A stretch of DNA of 64,000 bases from an uncultured Desulfosarcina sp. Lineage in GTDB: Bacteria; Desulfobacterota; Desulfobacteria; Desulfobacterales; Desulfosarcinaceae. The translations under genes were made by a program, and so were the position numbers. Position 1 is the stretch's first letter. Each line of letters starts with the position of its first letter. Shown piece after piece: positions 34,090 through 43,192 of the stretch. A model generated the notes under the pieces. It made no database searches and was not told the DNA's origin. It saw nothing but the letters and a program-made list of their open reading frames with translations. Location of the stretch: NCBI RefSeq assembly GCF_963668215.1, contig NZ_OY764190.1:4340001-4404000 (forward strand), in the 5' to 3' direction.

Positions 34090-36003
34090 TTATTGTCGTT
34101 TTCTGAGTTTGCGGATGTCTCCCACCCGGATTGTAACATTGGTGGCGTCGAAATGTTCGATCAAAGGTATCACATATTTGCGGGAAGCTCCAGTCATATC
34201 CTTGAATTCCGGGGTGGAGATTTCTCCCTTGGCGATGATGTGGTCCACCAGCTGCTGTTTCAAATTCTCGAGGGTGGGACGATCATAATAAAGGTCTTCC
34301 TTGACCTTGACCAGGGCACCTTCGCCGACGAGCAGTTCCAGGACTTCTTTGGCCGGTTTGGGCTCCACACTCAGCTGGCTGACGATCTCCCTGAAATAGG
34401 GCGGGGTCAATCCGCTTTGCCGGTAAACATCCAGGATCTGTTGTTTGAGTTCCTGCTGATCTACCTGCAGGGAGACCTCGTGGCTCGACAGGCGGACCCT
34501 GTCGTCTTCCAGCACCAGCTGGTTGTCCTTGATCTCCCGGTTGAGCACCAGGGTAAACAGCTTGCCGCCGGCGTCGTGGGGGAATTTGGACTTCAACTCC
34601 TCTTTGGAAATGCCGGTTTTGAGGGGGTTCTCGCGATGATAGGCTTCGAGCACCGTGCGGCTCAACTGCCTCATGGCGTCGAAGGTCTCCTGGTGCACGT
34701 AGCGGCGGCTTTCCTTGTCCACCAGCACGATGGCCTGGCTGTTGAGCAAGCTGGCAATGGTGGCCTCCAGGGCCTTGGCCGGCAGATCGGTCATCAGCAG
34801 CAAGTCGGCAAAGGATACGCCCGCCGGTCCGGCCATGCGGGTCTGATGGTCGACGATGCCTTCGGGTTCGGCATCGGCAAGGCTCTTGAGCGCATCGACG
34901 ACATCCTGGTGGAAGCGCTTGTGTTTGACGGGGATGGGGTTGATCACCTTGCCGCCGCCGATGGTGCGCACGGGGGAGTAGCTGCGTATCACGAAGCGGT
35001 CGTCGCGGACCAGGCTGACCGGTTCGTCCAGGCGGATCTGGGCCACGCAACTCTCTCCCGGAATCAGTTCCTCCCGATCCAGCAGGATCAGGTTGCCCAT
35101 GATTTCGCTGGTGCCGGTGTGGAAGCGGACCTGGGTGCGGTTTTTGATCGGTTTTCTGTTGCTGGCAAGAAAATGCATCTCCAGGTCAACCATGAAACTG
35201 GGAACCAGGGTGTTCTCACGGGCCAGGATGTCTCCGCGGTTGATGGCAGCTTTTTCCAGCCCCTGGAAATTGATGGCCGTACGCATGCCGGCCTCGGCGG
35301 ACTCCCGGCCCTGGTTGTGCACCTGGATGCCCCGGACCTTGGAGGTGATTGCGCCGGGGTAGATCATGATGCTCTCCCCGACGGAGATCCGGCCCGAAAT
35401 CAGGCTGCCGGTAATCACTGTTCCGAAGCCTTTCATGGTGAAGACGCGGTCGACGGGCAGTCGAAACAGGCCTGTGCTGACGCGCTCCGGCACATTTTCG
35501 CTCAGGGCGCCCAATTGCTCGATGAAACGGGGGATGCCATCGCCGGTGGCCGAGGAAACCGGTACGATGGGAGCCCCTTCCAGAAAGGTTCCTATGGTGA
35601 ATTCGCGGACATCTTCGGTGACCATTTCCAGCCATTCTTCGTCCACCATGTCGATTTTCGTCAGCACCACCAGGCCGTGCCGGACCCCCAGCAGGGTGCA
35701 GATTTCCATGTGCTCCCGGGTCTGGGGCATGACGCCCTCGTCGGCGGCGATCACCATGGCTACAATATCGATGCCCGTGGCGCCGGCCACCATGTTCTTG
35801 ACGAATTTTTCGTGGCCGGGCACGTCCACGATGCCCAGGTGCTGGCCGCCGGGAAGATCCAGGGAGGCAAATCCCAGTTCGATGGTGATGCCGCGCTTCT
35901 GCTCTTCCTTGAGGCGGTCGGTGTTGGTGCCCGTAACGGCTTTGATCAGGCTGGTTTTGCCGTGGTCGATGTGTCCTGCGGTACCGAGAATAATCTGTTT
36001 CAC
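34090..36003 (-). CDS. selB: Selenocysteine-specific translation elongation factor
   Basis: A 637-residue GTPase that delivers Sec-tRNA to UGA codons with a SECIS element. G1 is GHIDHGKTS (about 9-17), G2 region RGITIELGFASL, G3 DVPGHE and G4 TKID. The C-terminal half has the winged-helix repeats that bind SECIS. Its presence says the organism makes selenoproteins, although I found no in-frame UGA gene in the window and the FdhA-like protein uses Cys. A 57-residue membrane protein lies about 100 bases upstream on the same strand. Confidence 0.95.
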   Translation of the reverse strand: MKQIILGTAGHIDHGKTSLIKAVTGTNTDRLKEEQKRGITIELGFASLDLPGGQHLGIVDVPGHEKFVKNMVAGATGIDIVAMVIAADEGVMPQTREHMEICTLLGVRHGLVVLTKIDMVDEEWLEMVTEDVREFTIGTFLEGAPIVPVSSATGDGIPRFIEQLGALSENVPERVSTGLFRLPVDRVFTMKGFGTVITGSLISGRISVGESIMIYPGAITSKVRGIQVHNQGRESAEAGMRTAINFQGLEKAAINRGDILARENTLVPSFMVDLEMHFLASNRKPIKNRTQVRFHTGTSEIMGNLILLDREELIPGESCVAQIRLDEPVSLVRDDRFVIRSYSPVRTIGGGKVINPIPVKHKRFHQDVVDALKSLADAEPEGIVDHQTRMAGPAGVSFADLLLMTDLPAKALEATIASLLNSQAIVLVDKESRRYVHQETFDAMRQLSRTVLEAYHRENPLKTGISKEELKSKFPHDAGGKLFTLVLNREIKDNQLVLEDDRVRLSSHEVSLQVDQQELKQQILDVYRQSGLTPPYFREIVSQLSVEPKPAKEVLELLVGEGALVKVKEDLYYDRPTLENLKQQLVDHIIAKGEISTPEFKDMTGASRKYVIPLIEHFDATNVTIRVGDIRKLRKRQ

Positions 36004-36102
36004 GATGGTTTTGCTCCGTCAGGCTTATCCGGGACAGCCTGCGTCCATTTCTCTAAGCCATAGCACAGGCGAGCCGAAATCATCCGGCTTAAAATGAAAA
36101 CG

Positions 36103-36276
36103 TCAGTTTTTTTTGCGATTTCTGAGATACTCCGCAAAATAGGCCAATCCCACAAGAATGATGCCCAATCCGGCCACATAAACCAGATTGGCATCGGGGT
36201 AGAACATTCGTGTAAGCAGCACGGCAAATCCGGCCCCCAGAATGGCCCTGATGACGAACACATGGAATCGGGTCAA
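36103..36276 (-). CDS. Small two-helix membrane protein (57 aa)
   Basis: A short frame starting at TTG (36274-36276) with GAGG six to seven bases upstream. The product is MTRFHVFVIRAILGAGFAVL, then a short polar loop with MFYPDANLV, then a second helix (VAGLGIILVGLAYFAEYL) and a basic tail RNRKKN. The two clear membrane helices, a good ribosome binding site and the charged end support a real gene. It precedes selB by about 100 bases on the same strand. No function can be assigned. Confidence 0.6.
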   Translation of the reverse strand: MTRFHVFVIRAILGAGFAVLLTRMFYPDANLVYVAGLGIILVGLAYFAEYLRNRKKN

Positions 36277-36519
36277 GTCGCTACCTCGTCAGGATCGAAT
36301 TTCAAAGGTTGATGAACGCGTAAAAAGCCATCGGAGTTTATAGTACAAGGGCTTTTGGGTCAATACCTATGGACCTGATTCAGCCATGCCGCAAAAATCC
36401 GGGTGGTTTAAACGAAGCCGTTAGAATGGATGAACACTTGAAAAGCCATTTTTCGGCCGACGTCCTGAAAATTGAGCTTGAAATGGGTAAAGCGATTTGT
36501 TAATCAGAATAATTCTTAT

Positions 36520-36596
36520 GGTGGGTGTAGCTCAGTTGGTAGAGCATCAGGTTGTGGCCCTGAGGGCCGTGGGTTCAAGTCCCATCACTCACCCCA
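36520..36596 (+). tRNA. tRNA-His (GTG)
   Basis: Clover-leaf with anticodon loop TTGTGGC (anticodon GTG). The acceptor GTGGGTG pairs with CACTCAC, there is the extra 5' G at 36520 facing the C discriminator as is usual for tRNA-His, the T-loop is TTCAAGT, and CCA (36594-36596) is encoded. Confidence 0.96.
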
Positions 36597-36605
36597 TAAA
36601 AAAAC

Positions 36606-36641
36606 AAAAGCCATTGCAGCTTCCGGGTTGCAATGGCTTTT
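36606..36641 (+). terminator. Intrinsic terminator of tRNA-His
   Basis: AAAAGCCATTGCA pairs with TGCAATGGCTTTT (36606-36618 with 36629-36641) in a 13-bp stem ending in U residues, directly after the tRNA. Confidence 0.85.
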
Positions 36642-36967
36642 GCATTTCCTGACGGCCCCGTCGAATTCGTTTCTTCCGCTTTTGGTCCTCCTTCCAGCTT
36701 CCAGTACGTCAAGGAACGGTGGCTTCGATTTATTTCAATTCAAAATGTAATTCCAGCATGATTCTAAACTATCTATTTTCACCAGGAAATATTGGCGGGC
36801 TGGTTTTTCTGAGCATTTATCGGAAAGTAACCTTGAATAATCCGATATTTCGTGTTATTTTTATTTTCTTGTTGTTTTCGATGGGTTTGTTTCCGGTTAT
36901 ATTTATTTAGTAGACAAAATATTAAAAGTCACAAAAACCGGTTTCTATCCACCAGGAAAGATTTAGG
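36642..36967. other. AT-rich intergenic region before the MarR gene
   Basis: About 330 bases of lower GC sequence than the surroundings. A 50-60 codon hydrophobic frame (near 36719-36910) has no ribosome binding site, so I do not call it. The marR promoter should lie here. Confidence 0.4.
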
Positions 36968-37501
36968 ATGCAAAATAAAATCGATTCCGAATGCTCTGCG
37001 AACATTTCCGACGATTCGACCATCAGCGACAAAGTGATGATCGCCCTTCGGAAAATCATTCGTTCCATCGACATGAATTCGAAGAAGCTTGTCAAACGGG
37101 TGGGACTGACAGGGCCGCAGCTCATGATTTTACGGGAAATTGCGGTCAGGAACGACATTACGCCCGGTGAAATCGCGACCGCGGTAAGCCTGAGCCAGGC
37201 AACGGTTACAGGCATTCTGGAGCGGATGGAAAAACGTGAACTGCTGACGCGCAAGCGCAGTGAGAACGATAAGCGGCGCAGCTTGGTGCGTCTGACCGAA
37301 TTGGGTCGGCAGACCATCGAAAATGCACCCCCTTTGATGCAGGAGACTTTCGTCGAGCGGTTTACCAGCCTGCAGGAGTGGGAACAGATGCTGATATTGA
37401 GCGCTCTTCAGCGCCTGGTTGTGCTCATGGAGGCCAAGGCCATCGACGCCGCGCCATATCTGGAAACCAGCTCATTCGAGAGAGATGTCAACCCAAATTA
37501 A
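36968..37501 (+). CDS. MarR-family transcriptional regulator
   Basis: A 177-residue winged-helix regulator. The helix-turn-helix is in ITPGEIATAVSLSQATVTGILERMEKRELLTRKRSENDKRR, the classic MarR region with the wing RSENDKRRSLVRLTELG. N- and C-terminal helices would form the dimer. It is 48 bases upstream of proV on the same strand, so it probably controls betaine uptake, perhaps in response to osmotic or choline signals. The effector is unknown. Confidence 0.88.
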   Translation: MQNKIDSECSANISDDSTISDKVMIALRKIIRSIDMNSKKLVKRVGLTGPQLMILREIAVRNDITPGEIATAVSLSQATVTGILERMEKRELLTRKRSENDKRRSLVRLTELGRQTIENAPPLMQETFVERFTSLQEWEQMLILSALQRLVVLMEAKAIDAAPYLETSSFERDVNPN

Positions 37502-37549
37502 CAGAAAGGCTCAAGTTGCGCCAAAAGCCTTTTGAGGAAACAGAACCGT

Positions 37550-38779
37550 ATGGAAAAAATCGTAGTAGAGAATTTGTACAAAGTTTTCGGCAATCAACCC
37601 GGTAAGGCCATGGAAATGCTCAAGAAGGGGGGAGACAAGGAGTCCATCCTCGAAAAAACGGGCATGACCGTCGGCGTGGACAATGCCAGCTTTTCCATCG
37701 AAGCCGGGGAAATTTTCGTGATCATGGGCCTTTCCGGCTCGGGCAAATCCACCATCGTCAGAATGCTCAACCGGCTCATCGAACCGACGGCGGGCAAGGT
37801 ACTGGTTGACGGCAAAAACGTCGTCGAGATGGACGAGAAGGAACTGGTCAAGTTTCGGCTTCACAACATGAGCATGGTGTTTCAGTCCTTCGCCCTGATG
37901 CCTCACCTCTCGGTCATCGACAATGCGGCTTTCGGTCTGGAACTCGCCGGCATCGAGAAGGAAAAACGATATGCGCGGGCCAAGGACGCCCTCGATCAGG
38001 TCGGCCTTGCCGGTTGGGAGGAATCCTATCCCAGCCAGCTTTCCGGCGGTATGCAGCAGCGCGTGGGACTCGCCCGTGGCTTGGCCGTGGATCCAGACAT
38101 CCTGCTCATGGACGAGGCATTTTCCGCGCTGGACCCGCTGATCCGAACCGAAATGCAGGACGAACTCCTCAAGCTCCAGGAAGAGCAGAAACGCACCATC
38201 GTCTTCATTTCTCACGATCTCGACGAAGCCTTACGGATCGGAGACCGCATTGCCATCATGGAGAGCGGGCGGGTGATCCAGGTAGGCGCACCGGAAGAGA
38301 TTCTTCAAAATCCCGCCGATGACTATGTGCGGGCCTTTTTCCGGGGCGTCGACCCCACCAACGTGATCTCTTCCGGCGATATTCTCCGGGATACCCATCC
38401 CACGATCATCGTAACCAAAACTGGAAGTCTGCGGACCGCCCACGAACTGCTCAGCGGAAGCGACCGCGATTACGGCTATGTTTTGGATTCACGCCGGCAC
38501 TTTAAGGGGATTGTTTCTTCGGAAACGCTTCAGGAGTGCATGGAAAAAGGCGCCTCGGACAGTCCCCTCGAGCAGGCCTTCATCAAAGATGGCGAAGCGG
38601 TCAACATCGACGACTCCATGCAGGACATCCTGCCGCTGGTGGCGTCCCACAGCTGGCCGGTGCCGGTCGTGGATGACGACAATGTCTACAAGGGCGTGGT
38701 TTCCAAAAACCGCTTTCTCAAGACCCTTCATCGGGCCGAAGAGAACCTCGATGAACAGGCCGAGGCCGCGACCGCATGA
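37550..38779 (+). CDS. proV: Glycine betaine/proline ABC transporter, ATPase
   Basis: A 409-residue ProV/OpuAA. Walker A GLSGSGKST, signature LSGGMQQRVGLARG and Walker B ILLMDEAFSALDP are intact, and the C-terminal part carries tandem CBS-like segments (osmosensing in OpuA). The ATG at 37550 has GAGGAAAC at the right distance; an in-frame TTG 18 bases earlier would include the ribosome site in the coding part. It is followed by proW and proX. Confidence 0.93.
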   Translation: MEKIVVENLYKVFGNQPGKAMEMLKKGGDKESILEKTGMTVGVDNASFSIEAGEIFVIMGLSGSGKSTIVRMLNRLIEPTAGKVLVDGKNVVEMDEKELVKFRLHNMSMVFQSFALMPHLSVIDNAAFGLELAGIEKEKRYARAKDALDQVGLAGWEESYPSQLSGGMQQRVGLARGLAVDPDILLMDEAFSALDPLIRTEMQDELLKLQEEQKRTIVFISHDLDEALRIGDRIAIMESGRVIQVGAPEEILQNPADDYVRAFFRGVDPTNVISSGDILRDTHPTIIVTKTGSLRTAHELLSGSDRDYGYVLDSRRHFKGIVSSETLQECMEKGASDSPLEQAFIKDGEAVNIDDSMQDILPLVASHSWPVPVVDDDNVYKGVVSKNRFLKTLHRAEENLDEQAEAATA

Positions 38780-38837
38780 AAAGCGGTTTGATTGAATTTA
38801 TTTTAAACGAACAACCAAAACAAAATGGTAACCGATT

Positions 38838-39668
38838 ATGTTTCAAGATTCAGTAATTCCCTTAGATGCGTGGGTAACGTATTTCGTTGATTGGCTGGTC
38901 GACAATTACCGTGACATTTTCCAGGCCATGAAGTGGCCAGTTGAGGTAACCCTGAACGGTTTCGACCACGGACTCAACTGGATTCATCCGATCGTCATCA
39001 TTGCCCTGATTACCCTGGCCGCGTGGCGTTTTTCGGGAAAAGGTCTGGCCATTTTTTCTGCCGTGACGCTGACCTTCGTGGGACTTTTGGGGCTGTGGGC
39101 CGAAACCATGACCACGCTGGCCATGGTGCTCTCCTCGGTGGTTTTCTGCGCCATCGTCGGAGTTCCCCTGGGCATTATGGCCGGGCGTAGCGACCGGTTT
39201 GAAGCCTCCCTGCGGCCGGTGCTCGACGCCATGCAGACCACACCGGCCTTCGTCTACCTGGTGCCCATCGTGATGCTCTTTTCCGTGGGCAACGTAGCCG
39301 GCGTGCTGGCGACCATCGTATTCGCCTTGCCCCCCATCATCCGGCTGACCAGCCTCGGCATCCGGCAGGTTCATCCGGAGCTGGTGGAAGCCGCCGAGGC
39401 TTTCGGCGCCAGCCGCTGGCAGGTGCTGCGCCGGGTGCAGATCCCCCTGGCCATGCCGACGATCCTGGCCGGGTTGAACCAGACCATCATGATGGCCCTT
39501 TCCATGGTCGTTATCGCCGCGCTGATCGGCGCCGGCGGTCTGGGCTCCCCGGTAATCCTGGGACTCAACACCCTGGACATCGGCCGCGCCGTCATCGGCG
39601 GGCTGGGAATTGTATTGATCGCTATTGTTCTGGACCGCATTACGCAGTCCATGGCTCAGAGAAATTAA
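38838..39668 (+). CDS. proW: Glycine betaine/proline ABC transporter, permease
   Basis: A 276-residue permease with about six helices and the permease EAA-type loop EAAEAFGASRWQVLRRVQIPLAMPTI. The N-terminal segment with IFQAMKWPVEVTLNGFDHGLNWIHP is typical of ProW. It lies 58 bases after proV and 20 before proX. Confidence 0.93.
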   Translation: MFQDSVIPLDAWVTYFVDWLVDNYRDIFQAMKWPVEVTLNGFDHGLNWIHPIVIIALITLAAWRFSGKGLAIFSAVTLTFVGLLGLWAETMTTLAMVLSSVVFCAIVGVPLGIMAGRSDRFEASLRPVLDAMQTTPAFVYLVPIVMLFSVGNVAGVLATIVFALPPIIRLTSLGIRQVHPELVEAAEAFGASRWQVLRRVQIPLAMPTILAGLNQTIMMALSMVVIAALIGAGGLGSPVILGLNTLDIGRAVIGGLGIVLIAIVLDRITQSMAQRN

Positions 39669-39688
39669 CCCTATACCAAGGAGGAGTT

Positions 39689-40729
39689 ATGAGAGCAGTG
39701 TGGAAGAGTGTACTCGTTTTTTGTATCGCAATTAGTCTGGCGGTGATCGCTCCGCCGGTGATGGCCGGTTCGGACATGCCGGGCAAAGGCGTAACGGTTC
39801 AACCGGCACGCGCTACCTGGAATACCGGTTTCTTCCAGGAAGCCCTCGTGCGTCGCGGGCTGGAAGAACTCGGCTACAAAGCCAAAGCCCCCAAAGACCT
39901 GCAGAACCCCATTTTCTACAAATCGGTGGCCCTGGGCGACGTGGATTACTGGACCAACGGCTGGTTCCCCAACCATGACAGCCAGCTGCCGAAAAACTTT
40001 TACGATAAGGCCGACAAGTACGGCTACGTCGTCAAAGCGGGCGGGCTGCAGGGATATCTGGTATCCAAGAAGGAAGTGGATAAATTCAACATCAAATCCC
40101 TCGACGATTTCAAACGTCCCGAAGTCATGAAGGCCTTCGACAAGAACGGCGACGGCAAAGCCGATCTGACCGCCTGCCCGCCGGGCTGGGGCTGCGAAAA
40201 CGTGATCGCCCACCACATGGGCGTATATGGCCTGGATGACTACATCAATCCGGTCAAGGCCTCCTACGAAGCCGGTATGGCGGCGGCCCTGGGCGCCTAT
40301 AAAAGCGGCGAGCCTATTTTCTTTTACACCTGGGCCCCCAACTGGACGATCTTCAAGCTGAAACCCGGCAAAGACGTCATGTGGATCAACGTTCCCGAGA
40401 TCATCCCCAAGGACTCCCAGAAATCGGCCGTCGAGAGAATGACCGTGTCCGGCGTGGAAGGGGCCGTGTCCGATCCGATCAAACTCGGGTTCGTCGTCTC
40501 CGATATCCGCATTGTCGCCAACAAGAAGTTCATCGCCAAGAATCCGGCGGCGAAGAAATTTTTTGAAGTGGTGACCCTACCGCTGATCGACATCAACGAG
40601 CAAAACACCCGCATGAACGAGGGTGAAAAATCCCAGAAGGACATCGAGCGCCACGTGGCTGAGTGGATCTCCAAGAACAAGGCCACCTGGGACGGCTGGC
40701 TGGCGGAGGCCCGCGCGGCAGCAAAATAG
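39689..40729 (+). CDS. proX: Glycine betaine-binding periplasmic protein
   Basis: A 346-residue ProX of the E. coli type, with a Sec signal ending at VMAGS (about residues 1-27). The ligand-binding part includes ATWNTGFFQEALV, DYWTNGWFPNH and the loop FDKNGDGKADLTACPPGWGCE, seen in E. coli ProX. It starts after GGAGG. It delivers betaine to ProWV. Confidence 0.93.
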   Translation: MRAVWKSVLVFCIAISLAVIAPPVMAGSDMPGKGVTVQPARATWNTGFFQEALVRRGLEELGYKAKAPKDLQNPIFYKSVALGDVDYWTNGWFPNHDSQLPKNFYDKADKYGYVVKAGGLQGYLVSKKEVDKFNIKSLDDFKRPEVMKAFDKNGDGKADLTACPPGWGCENVIAHHMGVYGLDDYINPVKASYEAGMAAALGAYKSGEPIFFYTWAPNWTIFKLKPGKDVMWINVPEIIPKDSQKSAVERMTVSGVEGAVSDPIKLGFVVSDIRIVANKKFIAKNPAAKKFFEVVTLPLIDINEQNTRMNEGEKSQKDIERHVAEWISKNKATWDGWLAEARAAAK

Positions 40730-40799
40730 TATAAAGTGGTTGTGCCCGGCGTCGGGATGGTATAAAGAATTACCCCTACGTTGCCTTAAATGGCCATTC

Positions 40800-40876
<77 letters not shown>

Positions 40877-41201
40877 GAAAAATCAAGGGATTGCAGTTGA
40901 CAAGCTGTAACCCCTTTCGCCTTTTTTGGGTCCGTGTAAGCACTGTGTAAGCAGATTTGAACAACGACTTTCGCCTCTTGATGGCCGTTTCCAATCGCGC
41001 CCCATGATCCAGGAATAAAAACCGCCCCAGGCTCCCCCAGGGCGCTGTTTTGCATTTTTTCGGGTACTATGGTCCGGTTGACGGCTACAAAAAACGCCCC
41101 GGCATTAAAGGTGCATATGAAAAAAAGCATTGACTATCTATGAAGGAATACCGATAAAATAGCTATGCAAGCCTATAAGGCTATCTCATATCGGGGGAAA
41201 A
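40877..41201. other. Region between tRNA-Arg and hicB
   Basis: About 325 bases without a supportable gene. It has a GTGTAAGCA(C/G) direct repeat near 40931-40952. No integrase and no second copy of the tRNA 3' end is visible. Confidence 0.4.
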
Positions 41202-41507
41202 ATGCCAAAAGTCCAAGTCAAGATGCAATTGCGAATTCCTGTTGAAATTCATAAAAAGGACAAGTGGTATGTTGCATCTTGCCCAGTGCTTGACGTAATT
41301 ACACAGGGCAAAACGGAGAATAGTGCCAAGAAGAATTTAGGCGATGCTCTTGAGCTTTTTCTTACTACTTGTTTTGAAATGGGTACGCTGGATGAGGTGT
41401 TAAAGAAATGTGGTTTTGAACTCAGGCCTGCAAAAAAAAGTTCGAAATCTGAGCGGTTTGTACAAGTTCCTCCAAAAGATTATTTAGATGGATTAGTTTC
41501 GATTTGA
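41202..41507 (+). CDS. hicB: HicB-like antitoxin (orphan)
   Basis: A 101-residue protein with the HicB partial RNase H-like fold: LRIPVEIHKKDKWYVASCPVLDVITQGKTENSAKKNLGDALELFL. In hicAB pairs the small HicA toxin is next door; none is seen on either side. The stop codon TGA (41505-41507) lies inside the terminal repeat of the adjacent IS481-type element, so the 3' end and any downstream hicA were probably removed or changed by the insertion. Confidence 0.75.
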   Translation: MPKVQVKMQLRIPVEIHKKDKWYVASCPVLDVITQGKTENSAKKNLGDALELFLTTCFEMGTLDEVLKKCGFELRPAKKSSKSERFVQVPPKDYLDGLVSI

Positions 41508-41530
41508 TCTGACAACGCACTTGAAAAAGT

Positions 41531-41592
41531 GAGGGTTACCGGTTTTGATGAAGGTGGCAACCAAACCACCAAAACCATAGGAGGTAACCCTC
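41531..41592 (+). promoter_or_regulatory. Hairpin masking the transposase ribosome binding site
   Basis: GAGGGTTACC (41531-41540) pairs with GGTAACCCTC (41583-41592), which ends at the ATG. Inside, GGTTTT pairs with AAAACC and GGTGG with CCACC. The AGGAGG ribosome site sits at the stem edge. Such leader hairpins in IS10/IS50 block translation from outside transcripts. Confidence 0.7.
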
Positions 41593-42627
41593 ATGCTGAA
41601 TGGTACCAAAACCGTCATCAAACACAAGATCGGATTGTTGAACCTGGCCGAGGAACTGGGCAACGTATCCAAAGCCTGCCGGATCATGGGGCTTTCCCGT
41701 GACACCTTTTACCGCTATCAAAACGCCGTTGAACAAGGCGGCGTCGATGCCCTCGTCGATCAAAACCGACGCAAACCCAATATTAAAAACCGCACAGACG
41801 AAATGACCGAGGCTGCTGTCGTAGCCTATGCCGTTGAACAACCGGCCTTTGGCCAAGTGCGTGCCAGCAACGAATTGCGTAAGCGGGGCGTGTTCATTTC
41901 CCCCAGTGGTGTCCGGTGTGTATGGCTGCGTCACCAATTGGCTCGCTTTAAAGACCGGCTCAAGGCCCTTGAGGACAAAATGGCCAAGGAGAATCTGATT
42001 CTTACCGAAAGCCAGGTCCAGGCATTAGAACGGAAAAAGCAAGACGACATCGCTGCTGGGGAGATCGAGACGGCTCATCCAGGTTATCTGGGATCACAGG
42101 ATACCTTTTATGTCGGAACCCTTAAGGGCGTGGGCAGGATCTATCAGCAAACCTTTATCGATACGTATGCCAAGGTCGGTTTTGCCAAACTCTATACCAC
42201 CAAGACGCCGATCACTGCTGCCGATTTGCTCAATGATAAGGTGCTGCCCTTTTATGAAAAGCATGAGTTGCCGCTGCTTCGCGTCTTAACCGACAGGGGT
42301 ACCGAGTATTGCGGCAAAGCCGAAACCCACGACTATCAATTGTATCTGGCTATTAACGACATCGAACACACCAAGACCAAGGCCAGATCGCCGCAAACCA
42401 ACGGCATCTGCGAACGGTTCCATAAAACCATGCTGCAGGAATTTTATCAGGTGACCTTCAGAAAGAAGATTTATCGGGATATCGAAACGCTTCAGTTTGA
42501 TCTTGACCGGTGGCTTGAGCAGTATAATCATGAGCGAACGCATCAGGGAAAAATGTGCTGCGGCAGAACCCCGATGGAAACCCTTGAAGATGGCAAACGA
42601 CTCTGGGAAGAGAAAAAAATAGCCTGA
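41593..42627 (+). CDS. IS481-family transposase
   Basis: A 344-residue DDE transposase. N-terminal helix-turn-helix LAEELGNVSKACRIMGLSRDTFYRY, followed by an integrase core with the metal ligands in DTFYVGTLKGVGRIYQQTFIDTYAK, LRVLTDRGTEYCG and SPQTNGICERFHKTM. The C-terminus has the NHERTHQG motif of the family. Intact; a strong AGGAGGT lies upstream but is partly buried in a hairpin. Confidence 0.88.
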   Translation: MLNGTKTVIKHKIGLLNLAEELGNVSKACRIMGLSRDTFYRYQNAVEQGGVDALVDQNRRKPNIKNRTDEMTEAAVVAYAVEQPAFGQVRASNELRKRGVFISPSGVRCVWLRHQLARFKDRLKALEDKMAKENLILTESQVQALERKKQDDIAAGEIETAHPGYLGSQDTFYVGTLKGVGRIYQQTFIDTYAKVGFAKLYTTKTPITAADLLNDKVLPFYEKHELPLLRVLTDRGTEYCGKAETHDYQLYLAINDIEHTKTKARSPQTNGICERFHKTMLQEFYQVTFRKKIYRDIETLQFDLDRWLEQYNHERTHQGKMCCGRTPMETLEDGKRLWEEKKIA

Positions 42628-42677
42628 ACTTGACCTGACAGACACCTTCTCAGAATCGGTAACTGTCAGATCAAATC

Positions 42678-42800
42678 TGAACTTCTACAGCAAAAAATAC
42701 TTTGAATATTTAAATCAGTGTAGCTGATCGTTTCCTATCATTCGACTTGAGACATAAAAAGCGTCGGTAGTGGGGTGGTCTATCGGGTTCGGGGACGCCC
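42678..42800. other. Spacer between two insertion sequences
   Basis: About 120 bases between the IS481 right end and the IS110/IS1111 left end, with no gene. Confidence 0.4.
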
Positions 42801-42812
42801 ATTAAAGTGCGG

Positions 42813-43190
42813 GGCAAGTTAAAAAACACCCCCCCATGCAAAAAAGCAACTTTTTCGCTTGACCATAATATTCTGTTTAAACGACATCTTCGCTGTTTTC
42901 CCTCTTCCGCGCCCGTAGCTTCAATTTGGTCGGTTGGATCGATTGAGGTCGATCCGCACCAGTCACCCATCGGGATCAAGATGGTCTGTGCCATCCCTGG
43001 CTCAAAGAGCCCCAGAAGACCTTCGGTACCATGCCAGTTCCAAGTGTATTTTTCAGACCTGTGGTTGATGCCACCCATTTTGTGGTTCACGGCATGGGCG
43101 GACGAATCGAAAACAGACGGGATGCGGCAGCACCAATCAGACCATATGGATTGTACCAGCCCCCGAGCTTGGGTTGCTGCCGCACCCAAA
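42813..43190 (-). ncRNA. Candidate guide-RNA region of the IS110/IS1111 element
   Basis: A conserved-looking non-coding stretch downstream of the transposase within the element. In IS1111 elements the guide RNA (seekRNA or bridge RNA) that names the target is made from this end. Open frames here resemble nothing. The exact RNA cannot be drawn from one copy. Confidence 0.35.
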
Positions 43191-43192
43191 TT

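Larger units (their letters stand above)
41501..42677 (+). mobile_element. IS481-family insertion sequence
   Basis: A 1.18-kb element bounded by perfect 14-bp inverted repeats, GATTTGATCTGACA at 41501 and TGTCAGATCAAATC ending at 42677, with one transposase inside. Its left end overlaps the end of hicB. No clear target duplication. Confidence 0.8.

Noticed and set aside
34075..36063. 662-codon plus-strand open frame across selB
   Set aside because: It mirrors selB on the opposite strand, a product of GC-rich codon use; no family resemblance.
36719..36910. Short hydrophobic plus-strand frame before marR
   Set aside because: No ribosome binding site, AT-rich composition that gives hydrophobic codons by chance.
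42710..43189. 160-codon minus-strand frame next to the IS110 transposase
   Set aside because: No family resemblance and it spans the element's non-coding end; better seen as the guide-RNA region plus flank.
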